Positions 1-9,806 of a DNA stretch of 64,000 nucleotides are shown here, piece after piece; position 1 is the stretch's first letter, and the number at the start of each line of letters is the position of its first letter. The notes under the pieces are model-generated. The model had not been told where the DNA came from. It saw nothing but the letters and a program-made list of their open reading frames with translations, and did not search any database. Both the position numbers and the translations under genes were made by a program. Source of the stretch: Gordonia polyisoprenivorans (lineage in GTDB: Bacteria > Actinomycetota > Actinomycetes > Mycobacteriales > Mycobacteriaceae); the NCBI RefSeq assembly GCF_017654315.1, contig NZ_CP072203.1, positions 3,596,001-3,660,000 on the forward strand. Reading direction: 5' to 3'.

Positions 1-1972
1 ACGCGCCGAACGTCCGGGCCGCGAGACGATCTCGTTGGCGGGCTCGCAGTCGATCGGCCGCACCCCCGACAACGACATCGTCGTCAGCGACGTACTCGCC
101 TCGCGTCACCACGCCCGGGTGTTGTCCCGACCCGACGGTCTCTACATCGAAGACCTCGGAAGCGTCAACGGCACCTATGTCAACGGTCAACGCGTGCAAC
201 GGGTTCGGCTGACCGACGGCAACGTCGTCACCATCGGCAACAGCGACTTCGTGGTCTCCGCCGGCAGCCTGATGCGCGGCCAGGCCCAGGATGTGGTCGC
301 CGGTGGCCTCCAGGTCAACGGTGTGAGCCTCGTCGTCGACGGGGGTAAGAAACTCCTGCAGGATGTCGAGTTCTCGGCCCGACCCGGATCACTGACCGCG
401 GTGATCGGGCCCTCGGGTGCGGGCAAGTCGACCGTCTCGCGCATCGTCGCCGGGCTGAATTCGCCGACCAGTGGGCGGGTCACCTTCGAGAACCGCAGCG
501 TCCACGAGGAATACGACTCGCTGCGCACCCGCATCGGCATGGTGCCGCAGAAGGACGTCCTGCACCACAAGCTCACCCTGCGCCAGGCCCTGCGCTATGC
601 CGCCGAGCTGCGTCTGCCACCGGATCTGTCGAAAGCCGACCGCGACAACGTGATCAACGGTGTGCTCGCCGAGTTGCAACTCACCGAGCATGTCGACACA
701 CGCGTCGAGAAGCTCTCCGGTGGCCAGCAGAAACGCGCATCGGTGGCGATGGAGTTGCTCACCGGGCCCTCGCTGCTCATCCTCGACGAGCCGACCTCCG
801 GCCTCGATCCGGCCCTCGACCGCCAGGTGATGTCGACGCTGCGACGCCTCGCCGACGCCGGCCGCGTGGTCCTGGTGGTCACCCACTCGCTGACCTACCT
901 GTCGATGTGCGATCAGGTGCTGCTGCTCGCGCCGGGCGGCAAGACCGCCTACTGCGGACCGCCCACACAGGTCGGGGCCGCGATGGGCACCTCGGACTGG
1001 GCGGAGATCTTCGCCTTCGTCGCCGATGCCCCCGACACCGCACACATGCGGTATCTGCAGGGCAGGCGCGCGCCCACACCACCGCCCCCGCCGCGGCCGC
1101 CGGGCCCGCCGATACCGGTGCCGCAGACCAGCTTCACGCGACAGTCGAGCACGATCGGTCGCCGGCAGGTACGCCTGATCTTCGCCGACGTCGGCTATCT
1201 GGCGTTCCTCATCCTGCTCCCGGTGGTGCTCGGATTGCTGACGCTGGTCATCCCGGGCAGCGACGGATTCAACGCCAAGATGGCCGCCGACCCCAACCTG
1301 ATCCCGCCGCGTCCGGCGGCCAAGGATCCGGTCGAGGCGGTGCAGATCCTCGTCGTGCTGGTGGTGGGGGCGGCGTTCATGGGTGCGGCATTGACGATGC
1401 GCGATCTGGTCGGTGAGCGCGACATCTTCGAACGTGAGCGGGCGGTCGGGCTGCGACCCGGCGCCTACCTGTGGGCAAAGGTGGTGGTGTTCTTCATCAC
1501 CGCGATCCTGCAGAGCGCGGTGATGGTCGCGATCACCTTCGCCGGCCGGGGATTGCCACAGCTCGGTGGTCCGCTGGTGCCGCCACCGGTGGCGTTGTTC
1601 GTCGCGATCGCCGCGCTGGCATGCGTGTCCACCCTGGTCGGACTGGCGATCTCGGCGGCGGTTCGCTCGCAGGAGCAGGCGATGCCCCCGCTGGTGATCA
1701 TCATCATGGTGCAGTTGGTGTTCTGCGGTGGCCTGTTCGCACTGGACAAGCCCGGCCTGCAACAGCTCTCGTGGATCTTCCCGTCCTACTGGGGCTACGT
1801 GGCGTCGGCGGGCGCAGTCGATCTGCCCACCATCAATCCCGATGCGACCCAGAAGGTCTCCCTCTGGCAGACCTCACCCGCGCACGCCGGACTGGCATTC
1901 GGGGTGCTGCTGGTGATCGCGGTGATCCTCTACCTGTTCACCTACTCGCGTCTGCGGCTCAAGAAGCGCTGA
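1..1972 (+). CDS. FHA-domain ABC exporter (ATPase-permease), 5' end outside window
   Basis: The frame is open to the left edge, so the true start lies upstream; a TTG at 35 is only an internal codon. Numbering from 35, an FHA phosphothreonine-binding domain fills about residues 1-80 (SRHHA, NGTYVNG). An ABC ATPase follows: Walker A GPSGAGKS at 125-132, signature LSGGQ at 227-231, Walker B LLILDEP at 247-253. A proline-rich linker leads to an ABC2-type permease of about six hydrophobic segments (roughly 380-640). The layout matches M. tuberculosis Rv1747, an exporter controlled by Ser/Thr kinases through two FHA domains; a first FHA domain may lie upstream. The substrate is unknown. It converges on the glycogen phosphorylase gene. 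Confidence 0.9.
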   Translation, partial: RAERPGRETISLAGSQSIGRTPDNDIVVSDVLASRHHARVLSRPDGLYIEDLGSVNGTYVNGQRVQRVRLTDGNVVTIGNSDFVVSAGSLMRGQAQDVVAGGLQVNGVSLVVDGGKKLLQDVEFSARPGSLTAVIGPSGAGKSTVSRIVAGLNSPTSGRVTFENRSVHEEYDSLRTRIGMVPQKDVLHHKLTLRQALRYAAELRLPPDLSKADRDNVINGVLAELQLTEHVDTRVEKLSGGQQKRASVAMELLTGPSLLILDEPTSGLDPALDRQVMSTLRRLADAGRVVLVVTHSLTYLSMCDQVLLLAPGGKTAYCGPPTQVGAAMGTSDWAEIFAFVADAPDTAHMRYLQGRRAPTPPPPPRPPGPPIPVPQTSFTRQSSTIGRRQVRLIFADVGYLAFLILLPVVLGLLTLVIPGSDGFNAKMAADPNLIPPRPAAKDPVEAVQILVVLVVGAAFMGAALTMRDLVGERDIFERERAVGLRPGAYLWAKVVVFFITAILQSAVMVAITFAGRGLPQLGGPLVPPPVALFVAIAALACVSTLVGLAISAAVRSQEQAMPPLVIIIMVQLVFCGGLFALDKPGLQQLSWIFPSYWGYVASAGAVDLPTINPDATQKVSLWQTSPAHAGLAFGVLLVIAVILYLFTYSRLRLKKR

Positions 1973-2005
1973 GCCGCAGACGCGCGCGGCCTCCGAGCCC
2001 GTCGC

Positions 2006-4561
2006 TCAGCCGCCGGCCGGCGCCGGGTAGCGCACCAGTCCGAGCTCGGCGTCGTCGGCGAGCAGCCGCTGGCGCGGCAGCACGCGCGCGGTGTAGCCGA
2101 GTACACCGGAACGGTGCGGGGTGACCGTCGTGGTGAAGGCCACCCGCCCCGAGGCGTCGGGACCACCGGCGGGACTCATCGGCGACACGGTCGGTTCGAC
2201 GATGTCGCCGGCGTCGTCGACCCGCCCGAGAACCGCTTCGACCGTCACCTCGTCGGCGGCCATCCCCCCGAGACCGACCTGGGCGGTCAGCTGCAGTTGC
2301 CGGGCACCTGGGTCGCCGGACTCGTCGAGCCCCGCGATCATCACCGACGGCCACGCCGCCTCGACCCGCCTGCGGTAGGCGGCGAGGTCCCGGGCAGCCG
2401 CGTAGTCGTCGGCGACCGCGGCCGTGAACGACTGCGCCGCTTGCGCATACAGCTCGGTGGTGTAGTCGCGGACCATCCGGGAGGCGAGCACCTTCGGACC
2501 GAGGACCGACAGCGTGTGCCGGACCATCTCGACCCAGCGCTCGGGCAGTCCGCTGGTCTCACGCGCATAGAACAGCGGGATGACCGAGTTCTCGAGCAGC
2601 GAGTACAGGGCCTCGGCCTCGAGGTCGTCGCGCCGGTTCTCATCGGTGACGCCCTCGGCCGACGGGATGGCCCAGCCGTTCTCGCCGTCGGCCATCTCGT
2701 CCCACCATCCGTCGAGGATGGACAGATTCAGGCCGCCGTTGAGCGCCGACTTCATTCCCGAGGTACCGCAGGCCTCCATCGGCCGCACCGGGTTGTTGAG
2801 CCAGACGTCGCAGCCGGCGTAGATGTGCCGTGCCATCGAGATGTCGTAGTCGGGCAGGAACACGATGCGATCGCGAATCGCCGGGTCCTCGGTGAAGCGG
2901 ACCACCTGCTGGATGAGCGCCTTGCCGCCGTCGTCGGCCGGGTGCGCCTTGCCCGCGATGACCAGCTGCACCGGACGCTGCGGGTCGGTGAGGATGCGCT
3001 TGAGACGTTCGGGGTCGCGCAGCATGAGCGTCAGCCGCTTGTACGTCGCGGCGCGCCGCGCGAAGCCGATGGTCAACACCTCGGGGTCGAAGAGATCTGC
3101 GGTCCAGGACAATTCGACCTCGCTGAAACCGCGATCACGGCCGCTGGCATGTGCGCGTCGGCGCACCTCGTCGACCAGTCCGCCGCGTAGCGTCTGCCGG
3201 GTTTTCCACAGATCGGCCGACGACAAGTCGGCGTACCGGGATGCCGCCGAGTCCTCGTCGACGCCGACGAGTTCGCGCCAGGGGCGCGCGACCCAGGTGA
3301 ACCCGTGTACGCCATTGGTGATCGCCCCGATCGGCACCTCGTCGGCGTCGAAGCCCGGCCAGAGCCCGGCGAACATCTCCCGGCTGACCTCGCCGTGCAG
3401 CTGCGACACCCCGTTCGACCGCTGGCCGAGCCGAAAACCCATGTGCGCCATGTTGAATATTCCGGGATCGCCCTCGTTGCCGAGTTCGAGGACCGTCGCC
3501 GCGGACAGCCCGGGCAGCAACCGGGACCCGCCACCGGGATCGGCGTCGAGATAGAACGAGACCAGATCCTTGCCGAAGCGGTCGATGCCCGCGGGGACCG
3601 GGGTGTGGGTGGTGAAGATGTTGGACGCGCGTACCACCGACTCCGCGGAGCCGACATCGAGCCCCGACTCGACGAGTTCGCGGACGCGTTCGGCGCCGAG
3701 GAAGCCCGCATGTCCCTCGTTCATGTGGAACACCGTGGGATCGGGGCGGCCGGTGGCCGCGATGAAGGCACGCAGTGCGCGCACCCCGCCGATACCGAGG
3801 AGGATCTCCTGCTTGATCCGATGGTCCTGGTCGCCGCCGTAGAGCCGGTCGGTCACCGATCGCAGCTCGTCGTCGTTGGCCGGGATGTCGGTGTCGAGCA
3901 GCAGCAACGGGATCCGGCCCACGGTGGCGACCCAGACCTGGGCGTGCAGGGTGCGTCTGCCGGGCATCGACACGGTGATGTCGACCGCATGCTCGCCGTC
4001 GGTCAGCAGGTCCAGGGGCAGCAGCCCCGGATCGTTGACGGGGTATCGCTCGATCTGCCAGCCGTCGTGCGAGAGGCTCTGCCGGAAGTAGCCCGAGCGG
4101 TAGAACAGGCCGACCCCGATGAGCGGCAGGCCCAGATCCGAGGCCGCCTTGAGATGGTCGCCGGCCAGGATGCCCAGACCGCCGGAGTAGATCGGTAGCA
4201 CCTCGGAGATCCCGAATTCCATCGAGAAATAGGCGATACCCGGGGGCATCGGCACACCGTCGCGTTCCTGCCGACCGAACCACTGTGGCTCGGCCCGATA
4301 GGTGTCGAGCTCCGCGCGCAGCGCTTCGAGCCGGCCGCGGAAGCCGTCGTCGTCGGCGAGTTCGGCCAGTCGCGCCGGATCGACCTCGGCGAGCAGGCGT
4401 AGCGGATCGGCGAAGGAGTGCCACAGATCAGGGTCGACCGTGGCGAACAGATCCTGGGTGTCGCTGTGCCACACCCAGCGCAGATTGCGGGCCAGGACAT
4501 CGAGGTCGGCGAGGGGGGCCGGGAGCGGCACGCGGACGGTGAACCGGCGGAAGGCTTTCAC
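2006..4561 (-). CDS. glgP: Alpha-glucan (glycogen) phosphorylase
   Basis: Phosphorolytic release of glucose-1-phosphate from alpha-1,4-glucans with pyridoxal phosphate as cofactor. The PLP-lysine region is present (EACGTSGMKSALNGG), as are the N-terminal DUF3417-type segment (DLDVLARNLRW), the glucan-binding SMEFG stretch and VIAGKAHPADDGGK. About 851 residues is normal for the actinobacterial type (M. tuberculosis Rv1328). I chose the GTG at 4561 because the protein then begins MKAFRRFTVR, as relatives do. An ATG at 4618 would add 19 residues that look non-native. It is transcribed divergently from dop, with about 160 bp between them. Confidence 0.93.
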   Translation of the reverse strand: MKAFRRFTVRVPLPAPLADLDVLARNLRWVWHSDTQDLFATVDPDLWHSFADPLRLLAEVDPARLAELADDDGFRGRLEALRAELDTYRAEPQWFGRQERDGVPMPPGIAYFSMEFGISEVLPIYSGGLGILAGDHLKAASDLGLPLIGVGLFYRSGYFRQSLSHDGWQIERYPVNDPGLLPLDLLTDGEHAVDITVSMPGRRTLHAQVWVATVGRIPLLLLDTDIPANDDELRSVTDRLYGGDQDHRIKQEILLGIGGVRALRAFIAATGRPDPTVFHMNEGHAGFLGAERVRELVESGLDVGSAESVVRASNIFTTHTPVPAGIDRFGKDLVSFYLDADPGGGSRLLPGLSAATVLELGNEGDPGIFNMAHMGFRLGQRSNGVSQLHGEVSREMFAGLWPGFDADEVPIGAITNGVHGFTWVARPWRELVGVDEDSAASRYADLSSADLWKTRQTLRGGLVDEVRRRAHASGRDRGFSEVELSWTADLFDPEVLTIGFARRAATYKRLTLMLRDPERLKRILTDPQRPVQLVIAGKAHPADDGGKALIQQVVRFTEDPAIRDRIVFLPDYDISMARHIYAGCDVWLNNPVRPMEACGTSGMKSALNGGLNLSILDGWWDEMADGENGWAIPSAEGVTDENRRDDLEAEALYSLLENSVIPLFYARETSGLPERWVEMVRHTLSVLGPKVLASRMVRDYTTELYAQAAQSFTAAVADDYAAARDLAAYRRRVEAAWPSVMIAGLDESGDPGARQLQLTAQVGLGGMAADEVTVEAVLGRVDDAGDIVEPTVSPMSPAGGPDASGRVAFTTTVTPHRSGVLGYTARVLPRQRLLADDAELGLVRYPAPAGG

Positions 4562-4707
4562 GGCGTAGACGCTACCGACGACGGCGACCGTGCGCACCGC
4601 AAGCGGGGTGGTGTTCATCGACGCGTACCCATCCCGACCACGGCGCCCGGGCCTCTCACCCGTCGGCGCCCCGGTGGGTGGGATCGGTGGTGTCGGCGAG
4701 CGACCTC

Positions 4708-4713
4708 TAGGCT
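4708..4713 (+). promoter_or_regulatory. Predicted -10 hexamer (TAGGCT) for leaderless dop
   Basis: TAGGCT sits exactly 6 nt before the dop ATG, and no Shine-Dalgarno sequence is visible. This geometry would put transcription start at or next to the start codon. TGTCGG at 4691-4696 lies 11 nt upstream of the hexamer and resembles the upstream element reported for PafBC-dependent promoters. The promoter call is inference from pattern. Confidence 0.5.
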
Positions 4714-4719
4714 CGGTAT

Positions 4720-6219
4720 ATGCAGCGAATCATCGGTACCGAGGTCGAGTACGGCATCTCGGCTCCGGGGGACCCGACCGCGAATCCGATCATGACCTCC
4801 ACCCAGGCGGTGTTGGCCTACGCGGCGGCGGCCGGGGTGCCCCGCGCCAAGCGCACGCGGTGGGATTACGAGGTGGAGTCGCCGCTACGCGACGCGCGCG
4901 GGTTCGATCTCGGCCGCGGCTCGGGTCCGGCACCGATCATCGACGCCGACGAGATCGGCGCCGCGAACATGATCCTCACCAACGGCGCGCGGCTCTACGT
5001 CGATCACGCCCATCCCGAGTACTCCGCGCCCGAGGTCACCGACCCGATGGATGCGGTGATCTGGGACAAGGCGGGGGAGCGGGTCATGGAGGCCGCCGCA
5101 CGCCATGTCGCGAGTGTGCCGGGCGCCCCGCGTCTGCAGCTCTACAAGAACAACATCGACGGCAAGGGTGCCTCGTATGGCACCCATGAGAACTATCTGA
5201 TGAACCGGGAGACCCCGTTCACCGCGGTCATCGGCGGTCTCACGACGTTCTTCGCCTCGCGTCAGGTGATCACCGGCTCCGGCCGCGTCGGCATCGGGCA
5301 GTCGGGCGACGAGGCGGGATACCAACTCTCCCAGCGCTCCGACTACATCGAGGTCGAGGTGGGGCTGGAGACGACCCTCAAGCGCGGGATCATCAACACC
5401 CGCGATGAGCCGCACGCCGACCCGGAACGCTATCGGCGTCTGCACGTGATCATCGGCGACGCGAATCTCGCCGAGACCGCCACCTACCTCAAGGTCGGCA
5501 CCACCTCGCTGGTGCTCGATCTCATCGAGGCCGGAGTCGATTTCTCCGACCTCGAACTCGCACGCCCCGTGCAGGCGGTGCACACGATCAGTCACGATCC
5601 GAGCCTGGCCGCGACCGTCGCGCTGACCGACGGGCGCGAACTCACCGGCCTGGCGCTGCAGCGTGAGTATCTCGACCGCTGCGTCCGGTTCCACGAGCGG
5701 GAGCACTCCGACGACGAGCGCGCCATGCACGTCCTGGCCACGTGGGCCGACGTCCTCGACCGTCTCGAACGGGATCCGCTCGAGTGTGCCGACATCCTCG
5801 ACTGGCCGGCGAAGCTGCGGATTCTGGAGGGCTTCCGGCAGCGCGAGGGCCTCGGCTGGTCGGCGCCCCGCCTGCAGCTGATCGATCTGCAGTACTCCGA
5901 TGTACGCCTGGAGAAGGGTCTCTACAACCGGCTCGTGGCGCGCGGATCGATGAAACGTCTGGTCGACGAGGCGCAGGTGACGCGGGCGATCACCGAACCA
6001 CCGACCAACACCCGCGCCTACTTCCGCGGTGAGTGCCTGCGACGCTTCGGCGCCGACGTCGCCGCGGCGAGCTGGGATTCGGTGATCTTCGATCTCGGCG
6101 GCGACTCGCTGGTGCGCATACCGACGCTGGAGCCGTTGCGCGGCAGCCGAGCCCACGTCGGCAAGCTGCTCGACTCCGTGGACTCCGCAGCCGACCTCGT
6201 CGAGCAGCTGACGACCTGA
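4720..6219 (+). CDS. dop: Dop, Pup deamidase/depupylase
   Basis: Dop converts the C-terminal Gln of Pup to Glu so that PafA can ligate it, and also removes Pup from conjugates. The glutamine-synthetase-like fold is recognisable: GTEVEYG at the N-terminus with the Mg-binding Glu, [12 protein letters not shown] with the catalytic Asp95, FKNN-like [10 protein letters not shown], and [10 protein letters not shown] shared with PafA. The length of 499 residues is typical. pup follows after a 258-nt gap. In M. tuberculosis mpa lies upstream on the same strand; here the upstream neighbour is divergent glgP. Confidence 0.96.
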   Translation: MQRIIGTEVEYGISAPGDPTANPIMTSTQAVLAYAAAAGVPRAKRTRWDYEVESPLRDARGFDLGRGSGPAPIIDADEIGAANMILTNGARLYVDHAHPEYSAPEVTDPMDAVIWDKAGERVMEAAARHVASVPGAPRLQLYKNNIDGKGASYGTHENYLMNRETPFTAVIGGLTTFFASRQVITGSGRVGIGQSGDEAGYQLSQRSDYIEVEVGLETTLKRGIINTRDEPHADPERYRRLHVIIGDANLAETATYLKVGTTSLVLDLIEAGVDFSDLELARPVQAVHTISHDPSLAATVALTDGRELTGLALQREYLDRCVRFHEREHSDDERAMHVLATWADVLDRLERDPLECADILDWPAKLRILEGFRQREGLGWSAPRLQLIDLQYSDVRLEKGLYNRLVARGSMKRLVDEAQVTRAITEPPTNTRAYFRGECLRRFGADVAAASWDSVIFDLGGDSLVRIPTLEPLRGSRAHVGKLLDSVDSAADLVEQLTT

Positions 6220-6380
6220 TCGACCTCGCAGACGTCGTCGTGTTACGACCGCCCAGAACAGGTCTGCGCCGGTAGTGTGGTCATACACCAGCGAGCGGGT
6301 ACGACGACAACCCGTATACGACTCGGGTGATGGTGGCACGGCGTGTTCGCGCCGCACCGCGATGCAGGAGGAGGAGACCA

Positions 6381-6434
6381 GTGAGCGCAGCGAGCGACGT
6401 CTCCGACGACGAAGAGTGGTGCTCTCGGGCGTGA
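6381..6434 (+). other. Possible 17-codon leader ORF upstream of pup
   Basis: A GTG preceded by AGGAGGAGG at 6 nt spacing opens a frame of 17 residues (MSAASDVSDDEEWCSRA) ending in TGA, 43 nt before pup. The ribosome-binding site is stronger than that of most genes here, but the coding content is too short to judge. The string at 6381-6397 also resembles short intergenic GAGCGCAGCGAGCG-type sequences common in related genomes, so it may be a repeat remnant. Confidence 0.25.
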
Positions 6435-6440
6435 ACACAC

Positions 6441-6459
6441 GCGAAGCCGGAGGCTTCGC
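6441..6459 (+). promoter_or_regulatory. 8-bp perfect hairpin just before the pup ribosome-binding site
   Basis: GCGAAGCC and GGCTTCGC form a perfect 8-bp stem with a GGA loop, ending 7 nt before the AAGGAG of pup. The position suggests an effect on dop-to-pup read-through, RNA stability or pup translation. It has no T tract, so a simple terminator is unlikely. Function is inferred from position only. Confidence 0.45.
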
Positions 6460-6477
6460 CAACACTAAGGAGTGCAG

Positions 6478-6669
6478 ATGGCGCAGGAACAGACCAAGCG
6501 CGGCGGCGGCGGAGACGACGACGACCTCGGCTCGGACGGTGGTGCGGGTCAGGAACGACGCGAGAAGCTGACCGAGGACACCGACGATCTGCTCGACGAG
6601 ATCGACGACGTGCTCGAGGAGAACGCCGAGGACTTCGTGCGTGCCTATGTGCAGAAGGGCGGCCAGTGA
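6478..6669 (+). CDS. pup: Prokaryotic ubiquitin-like protein Pup
   Basis: A 63-residue, highly acidic, Gly-rich disordered protein ending in GGQ. The terminal Gln must be deamidated by Dop before PafA joins it to lysines of target proteins. The helical Mpa-binding stretch ([20 protein letters not shown]) is present. The ATG at 6478 is preceded by AAGGAG at 5 nt; the in-frame GTG at 6472 overlaps that site and is rejected. The stop overlaps the prcB start (GTGA), so pup and prcB are translationally coupled. Confidence 0.97.
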   Translation: MAQEQTKRGGGGDDDDLGSDGGAGQERREKLTEDTDDLLDEIDDVLEENAEDFVRAYVQKGGQ

Positions 6670-7535
6670 GCGACGGGTTCGATTCACTGTTCCCCAATCC
6701 CGTTCGGCGACCGGCACTTTCCCTTGGCGCGGACATCTCCTCGTTCAGTGATTACCTCCGGGTGCACGCTCCGGAGCAGTTACCGGGCGCTCGCGCACAG
6801 CACATGAGCGCCGCGACCGACACCTCCGAGATCCCGCACGGCACCACCATCGTGGCGGTGAGCTATCCCGGCGGGGTGGTGCTCGCCGGTGACCGGCGCG
6901 CGACGATGGGCAACCTCATCGCCACGCGGGATGTGCAGAAGGTCTACATCACCGACGAGTACTCGGCAGCCGGTATCGCCGGTACCGCGGGTATCGCGAT
7001 CGAGATGGTCCGCTTGTTCACCGTCGAGCTCGAGCATTACGAGAAGATCGAGGGTGTGCCGCTCACGCTGGACGGCAAGGTGAGCCGGCTGGCCTCGATG
7101 GTGCGTGGCAATCTCGGTGCGGCGCTTCAGGGTCTGGCGGCGATCCCGCTGCTGGTCGGTTACGACATCGATCACGACGACCCCACCGAGCGCGGTCGGA
7201 TCTTCTCCTTCGACGTCGCCGGTGACCGTCACGAGGAGTTCGGCGGGTACACCGCGATCGGCTCCGGTTCGGTGTTCGCCAAGTCGTCGATGAAGAAGCT
7301 CTACCGTCGCGATCTCGACGCCGACGGCGCGCTGGCGGTGGCCGTGGAGGCCCTCTACGACGCCGCCGACGACGACACCGCCACCGGTGGTCCCGACCTG
7401 GTCCGCAAGATCTTCCCGTTGGCGGTCGTGGTGGGTGCGCAGGGTGCCCACGAGGTCGACTCGGAGGCGATCGAGGCGGCCGCACGCGCGATCATCGATC
7501 GCCGCGCCGCCGAGCACGAAGGAGATCCGCGGTGA
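6666..7535 (+). CDS. prcB: Proteasome beta subunit PrcB
   Basis: Catalytic subunit of the 20S proteasome. A propeptide of about 59 residues precedes the processing site HG|TTIVAV, making Thr60 the N-terminal nucleophile after maturation. The strand VLAGDRRAT and the [15 protein letters not shown] region are standard for the family, and 289 residues is normal. The GTG start overlaps the pup stop. The last 4 nt overlap prcA, so pup-prcB-prcA form one operon. Confidence 0.96.
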   Translation: MSDGFDSLFPNPVRRPALSLGADISSFSDYLRVHAPEQLPGARAQHMSAATDTSEIPHGTTIVAVSYPGGVVLAGDRRATMGNLIATRDVQKVYITDEYSAAGIAGTAGIAIEMVRLFTVELEHYEKIEGVPLTLDGKVSRLASMVRGNLGAALQGLAAIPLLVGYDIDHDDPTERGRIFSFDVAGDRHEEFGGYTAIGSGSVFAKSSMKKLYRRDLDADGALAVAVEALYDAADDDTATGGPDLVRKIFPLAVVVGAQGAHEVDSEAIEAAARAIIDRRAAEHEGDPR

Positions 7536-8347
7536 CCTTTCCGTATTACGCCAGTGCCGAGCAGATCATGCGCGACCGCTCGGAGTTGGCGCGCAAGGGT
7601 ATTGCCCGCGGTCGCAGCGTGGTCATCCTGACCTACGCCGACGGTGTGCTGTTCGTCGCGGAGAACCCGTCGAACACGCTGCGCAAGACCAGCGAGATCT
7701 ACGATCGCATCGGGTTTGCCGCGGTGGGCAAGTACAACGAGTTCGAGAGTCTGCGCAAGGCCGGAATCCAGCTCGCGGACATGCGCGGGTACAGCTATGA
7801 CCGCAACGACGTGTCGGCGCTGAGTCTGGCCAATACCTATGCCAACGCACTCGGATCGGTGTTCACCGAGCAGGCCAAGCCCTACGAGGTCGAGCTGTGC
7901 GTCGCCGAGGTGGCCCGTCCGGGCAAGCCGAAGCCCTCCCAGCTCTACCGCATCGGTTACGACGGCTCGATCTCCGACGAGACGCGGTTTCTGGTGATGG
8001 GTGGTGCCACCGAATCCATCGCGGCCGCCCTCAAGGACAGCTACACCCCGGATCTCGATCTCGCGCATGCGCTCTCGGTGGCGGCCGCCGCACTGGCCAC
8101 TCCCACCGACAGCGGCAACGGTGCCGCGGCCACGCCACGGGAACTCACCCCGGGTGATCTCGAGGTCGCGGTCCTCGACCGCAATCGGCCCCGACGGGCG
8201 TTCAAGCGGCTCACCGCCGCGCGCGTGGCGGAGTTGCTCTCGAGCGTCGATCAGGGCGGTGACGCCGAGGGCACCGTCGCCGGTGCCGACGCCCCGGACG
8301 AGCCGGGTGAGTCCGCCGCGGGTTCCGCCGATCCCGCGGCACAGTGA
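7532..8347 (+). CDS. prcA: Proteasome alpha subunit PrcA
   Basis: Non-catalytic outer-ring subunit that forms the gated entry pore and docks the Mpa ATPase. The N-terminal [27 protein letters not shown] is characteristic of actinobacterial PrcA, and RTVV-like [15 protein letters not shown] begins the core fold. The C-terminal tail after about residue 235 is Ala/Asp/Gly-rich and probably disordered. I did not see the classical HbYX motif here, which belongs to Mpa. The GTG start overlaps prcB. Confidence 0.96.
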   Translation: MTFPYYASAEQIMRDRSELARKGIARGRSVVILTYADGVLFVAENPSNTLRKTSEIYDRIGFAAVGKYNEFESLRKAGIQLADMRGYSYDRNDVSALSLANTYANALGSVFTEQAKPYEVELCVAEVARPGKPKPSQLYRIGYDGSISDETRFLVMGGATESIAAALKDSYTPDLDLAHALSVAAAALATPTDSGNGAAATPRELTPGDLEVAVLDRNRPRRAFKRLTAARVAELLSSVDQGGDAEGTVAGADAPDEPGESAAGSADPAAQ

Positions 8348-8418
8348 GCACGTTCGTCCCGCCCGCGGACGGCGTGGTCGGCTCGCGCGTCCGGCAGGTC
8401 GCCGTGGCGGCGCGCGGG

Positions 8419-8424
8419 TAGGGT
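8419..8424 (+). promoter_or_regulatory. Predicted -10 hexamer (TAGGGT) for leaderless pafA
   Basis: TAGGGT lies 7 nt before the pafA GTG with no Shine-Dalgarno sequence. It would give pafA its own promoter separate from the pup-prcBA operon. The call is by pattern. Confidence 0.45.
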
Positions 8425-8431
8425 TGATCAC

Positions 8432-9790
8432 GTGCAGCGTCGAATCATGGGCATCGAGACGGAATTCGGTGTCACGTGCACCTTTCACGGTCATCGCCGA
8501 CTCAGTCCCGACGAGGTGGCCCGCTATCTGTTCCGTCGGGTCGTCTCCTGGGGCCGGTCGTCGAATGTGTTCCTGCAGAACGGCGCGCGGCTCTACCTCG
8601 ACGTCGGGTCGCATCCGGAGTACGCGACCGCCGAATGCGATGGTCTGGTCCAGCTGATCAATCACGACCGCGCGGGTGAGCTCGTCCTCGAGGACCTGCT
8701 GATCGACGCCGAGCAGCGCCTGGCCGACGAGGGCATCGGTGGTGACATCTACCTGTTCAAGAACAACACCGACTCGGCCGGCAACTCCTACGGATGCCAC
8801 GAGAACTACCTGGTGGTGCGCGCGGGCGAGTTCTCCCGCATCTCCGACGTGCTGTTGCCGTTCCTGGTGACCCGGCAGCTGATCTGCGGCGCAGGGAAGG
8901 TCCTGGCCACGCCGAAGGCGGCGACCTTCTGTCTGTCGCAGCGTGCCGAACACATCTGGGAGGGTGTGTCGTCGGCGACCACGCGTTCCCGTCCGATCAT
9001 CAACACCCGCGACGAGCCGCACGCCGACGCCGAGAAGTACCGGCGTCTGCACGTCATCGTCGGCGACTCCAACATGGCGGAGATGACGACGCTGCTCAAG
9101 GTCGGCTCGGCGGCGTTGGTGCTGGAGATGATCGAGGCCGGCGTGGTCTTCCGGGATTTCGCCCTGGACAACCCGATTCGCGCCATCCGGGAGGTCAGCC
9201 ACGACCCCACGGGGCGTCGCCCGGTCCGGCTCGCCGGTGGTCGCCAGGCCAGCGCCCTGGACATCCAGCGCGAGTACCACGCGCGTGCGGTCGAGCACCT
9301 GGTGAACCGACGCCCCGATCCGGAGATGGACATGGTGGTCGATCTGTGGGGCCGGATGCTCGACGCGGTGGAGAGCGGCGACTTCTCCGGGGTGGACACC
9401 GAGATCGACTGGGTGATCAAGCGCAAGCTGTTCGAGCGCTATCAGGACCGGTACTCCATGGATCTGTCCGACCCGAAGATCGCGCAACTCGATCTGGCGT
9501 TCCACGACATCAAACGCGGTCGCGGCGTTTTCGACGTCCTGTCCCGTAAGGGCCTGGTGCGACGGATCACCACCGACGAGGCGATCAAGACCGCGGTGAA
9601 CGAACCGCCGCAGACCACGCGGGCCAAGCTGCGCGGTGACTTCATCTCCGCAGCACAGAAGGCCGGACGTGATTTCACCGTCGACTGGGTTCACCTCAAG
9701 CTGAATGATCAGGCGCAACGAACGGTGCTGTGCAAGGACCCGTTCCGGTCGGTCGACGAGCGCGTCGATCGCCTGATCGCGTCCATGTGA
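8432..9790 (+). CDS. pafA: PafA, Pup-protein ligase
   Basis: ATP-dependent ligase that phosphorylates the C-terminal Glu of deamidated Pup and forms an isopeptide bond to substrate lysines. It is homologous to Dop and carries the same landmarks: GIETEFG with Glu9, [15 protein letters not shown] with Asp57, and [10 protein letters not shown]. The 452-residue length is typical and it lacks the extra Dop loop near the N-terminus. An 84-nt spacer separates it from prcA. pafB follows after 16 nt. Confidence 0.96.
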   Translation: MQRRIMGIETEFGVTCTFHGHRRLSPDEVARYLFRRVVSWGRSSNVFLQNGARLYLDVGSHPEYATAECDGLVQLINHDRAGELVLEDLLIDAEQRLADEGIGGDIYLFKNNTDSAGNSYGCHENYLVVRAGEFSRISDVLLPFLVTRQLICGAGKVLATPKAATFCLSQRAEHIWEGVSSATTRSRPIINTRDEPHADAEKYRRLHVIVGDSNMAEMTTLLKVGSAALVLEMIEAGVVFRDFALDNPIRAIREVSHDPTGRRPVRLAGGRQASALDIQREYHARAVEHLVNRRPDPEMDMVVDLWGRMLDAVESGDFSGVDTEIDWVIKRKLFERYQDRYSMDLSDPKIAQLDLAFHDIKRGRGVFDVLSRKGLVRRITTDEAIKTAVNEPPQTTRAKLRGDFISAAQKAGRDFTVDWVHLKLNDQAQRTVLCKDPFRSVDERVDRLIASM

Positions 9791-9794
9791 GTCG

Positions 9795-9800
9795 TAGGCT
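9795..9800 (+). promoter_or_regulatory. Predicted -10 hexamer (TAGGCT) for leaderless pafB
   Basis: TAGGCT ends 6 nt before the pafB GTG, the same arrangement as at dop and pepE. It suggests pafBC can be transcribed independently of pafA. Confidence 0.45.
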
Positions 9801-9806
9801 CGACGG

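Noticed and set aside
6676..6690. GGTTCGATTC, resembling a tRNA T-loop
   Set aside because: It is part of the prcB coding sequence, and no cloverleaf can be built around it.
4885..6717. Minus-strand open frame of about 610 codons across dop and pup
   Set aside because: Shadow frame; it crosses the pup promoter region and start, and the plus-strand genes are certain.
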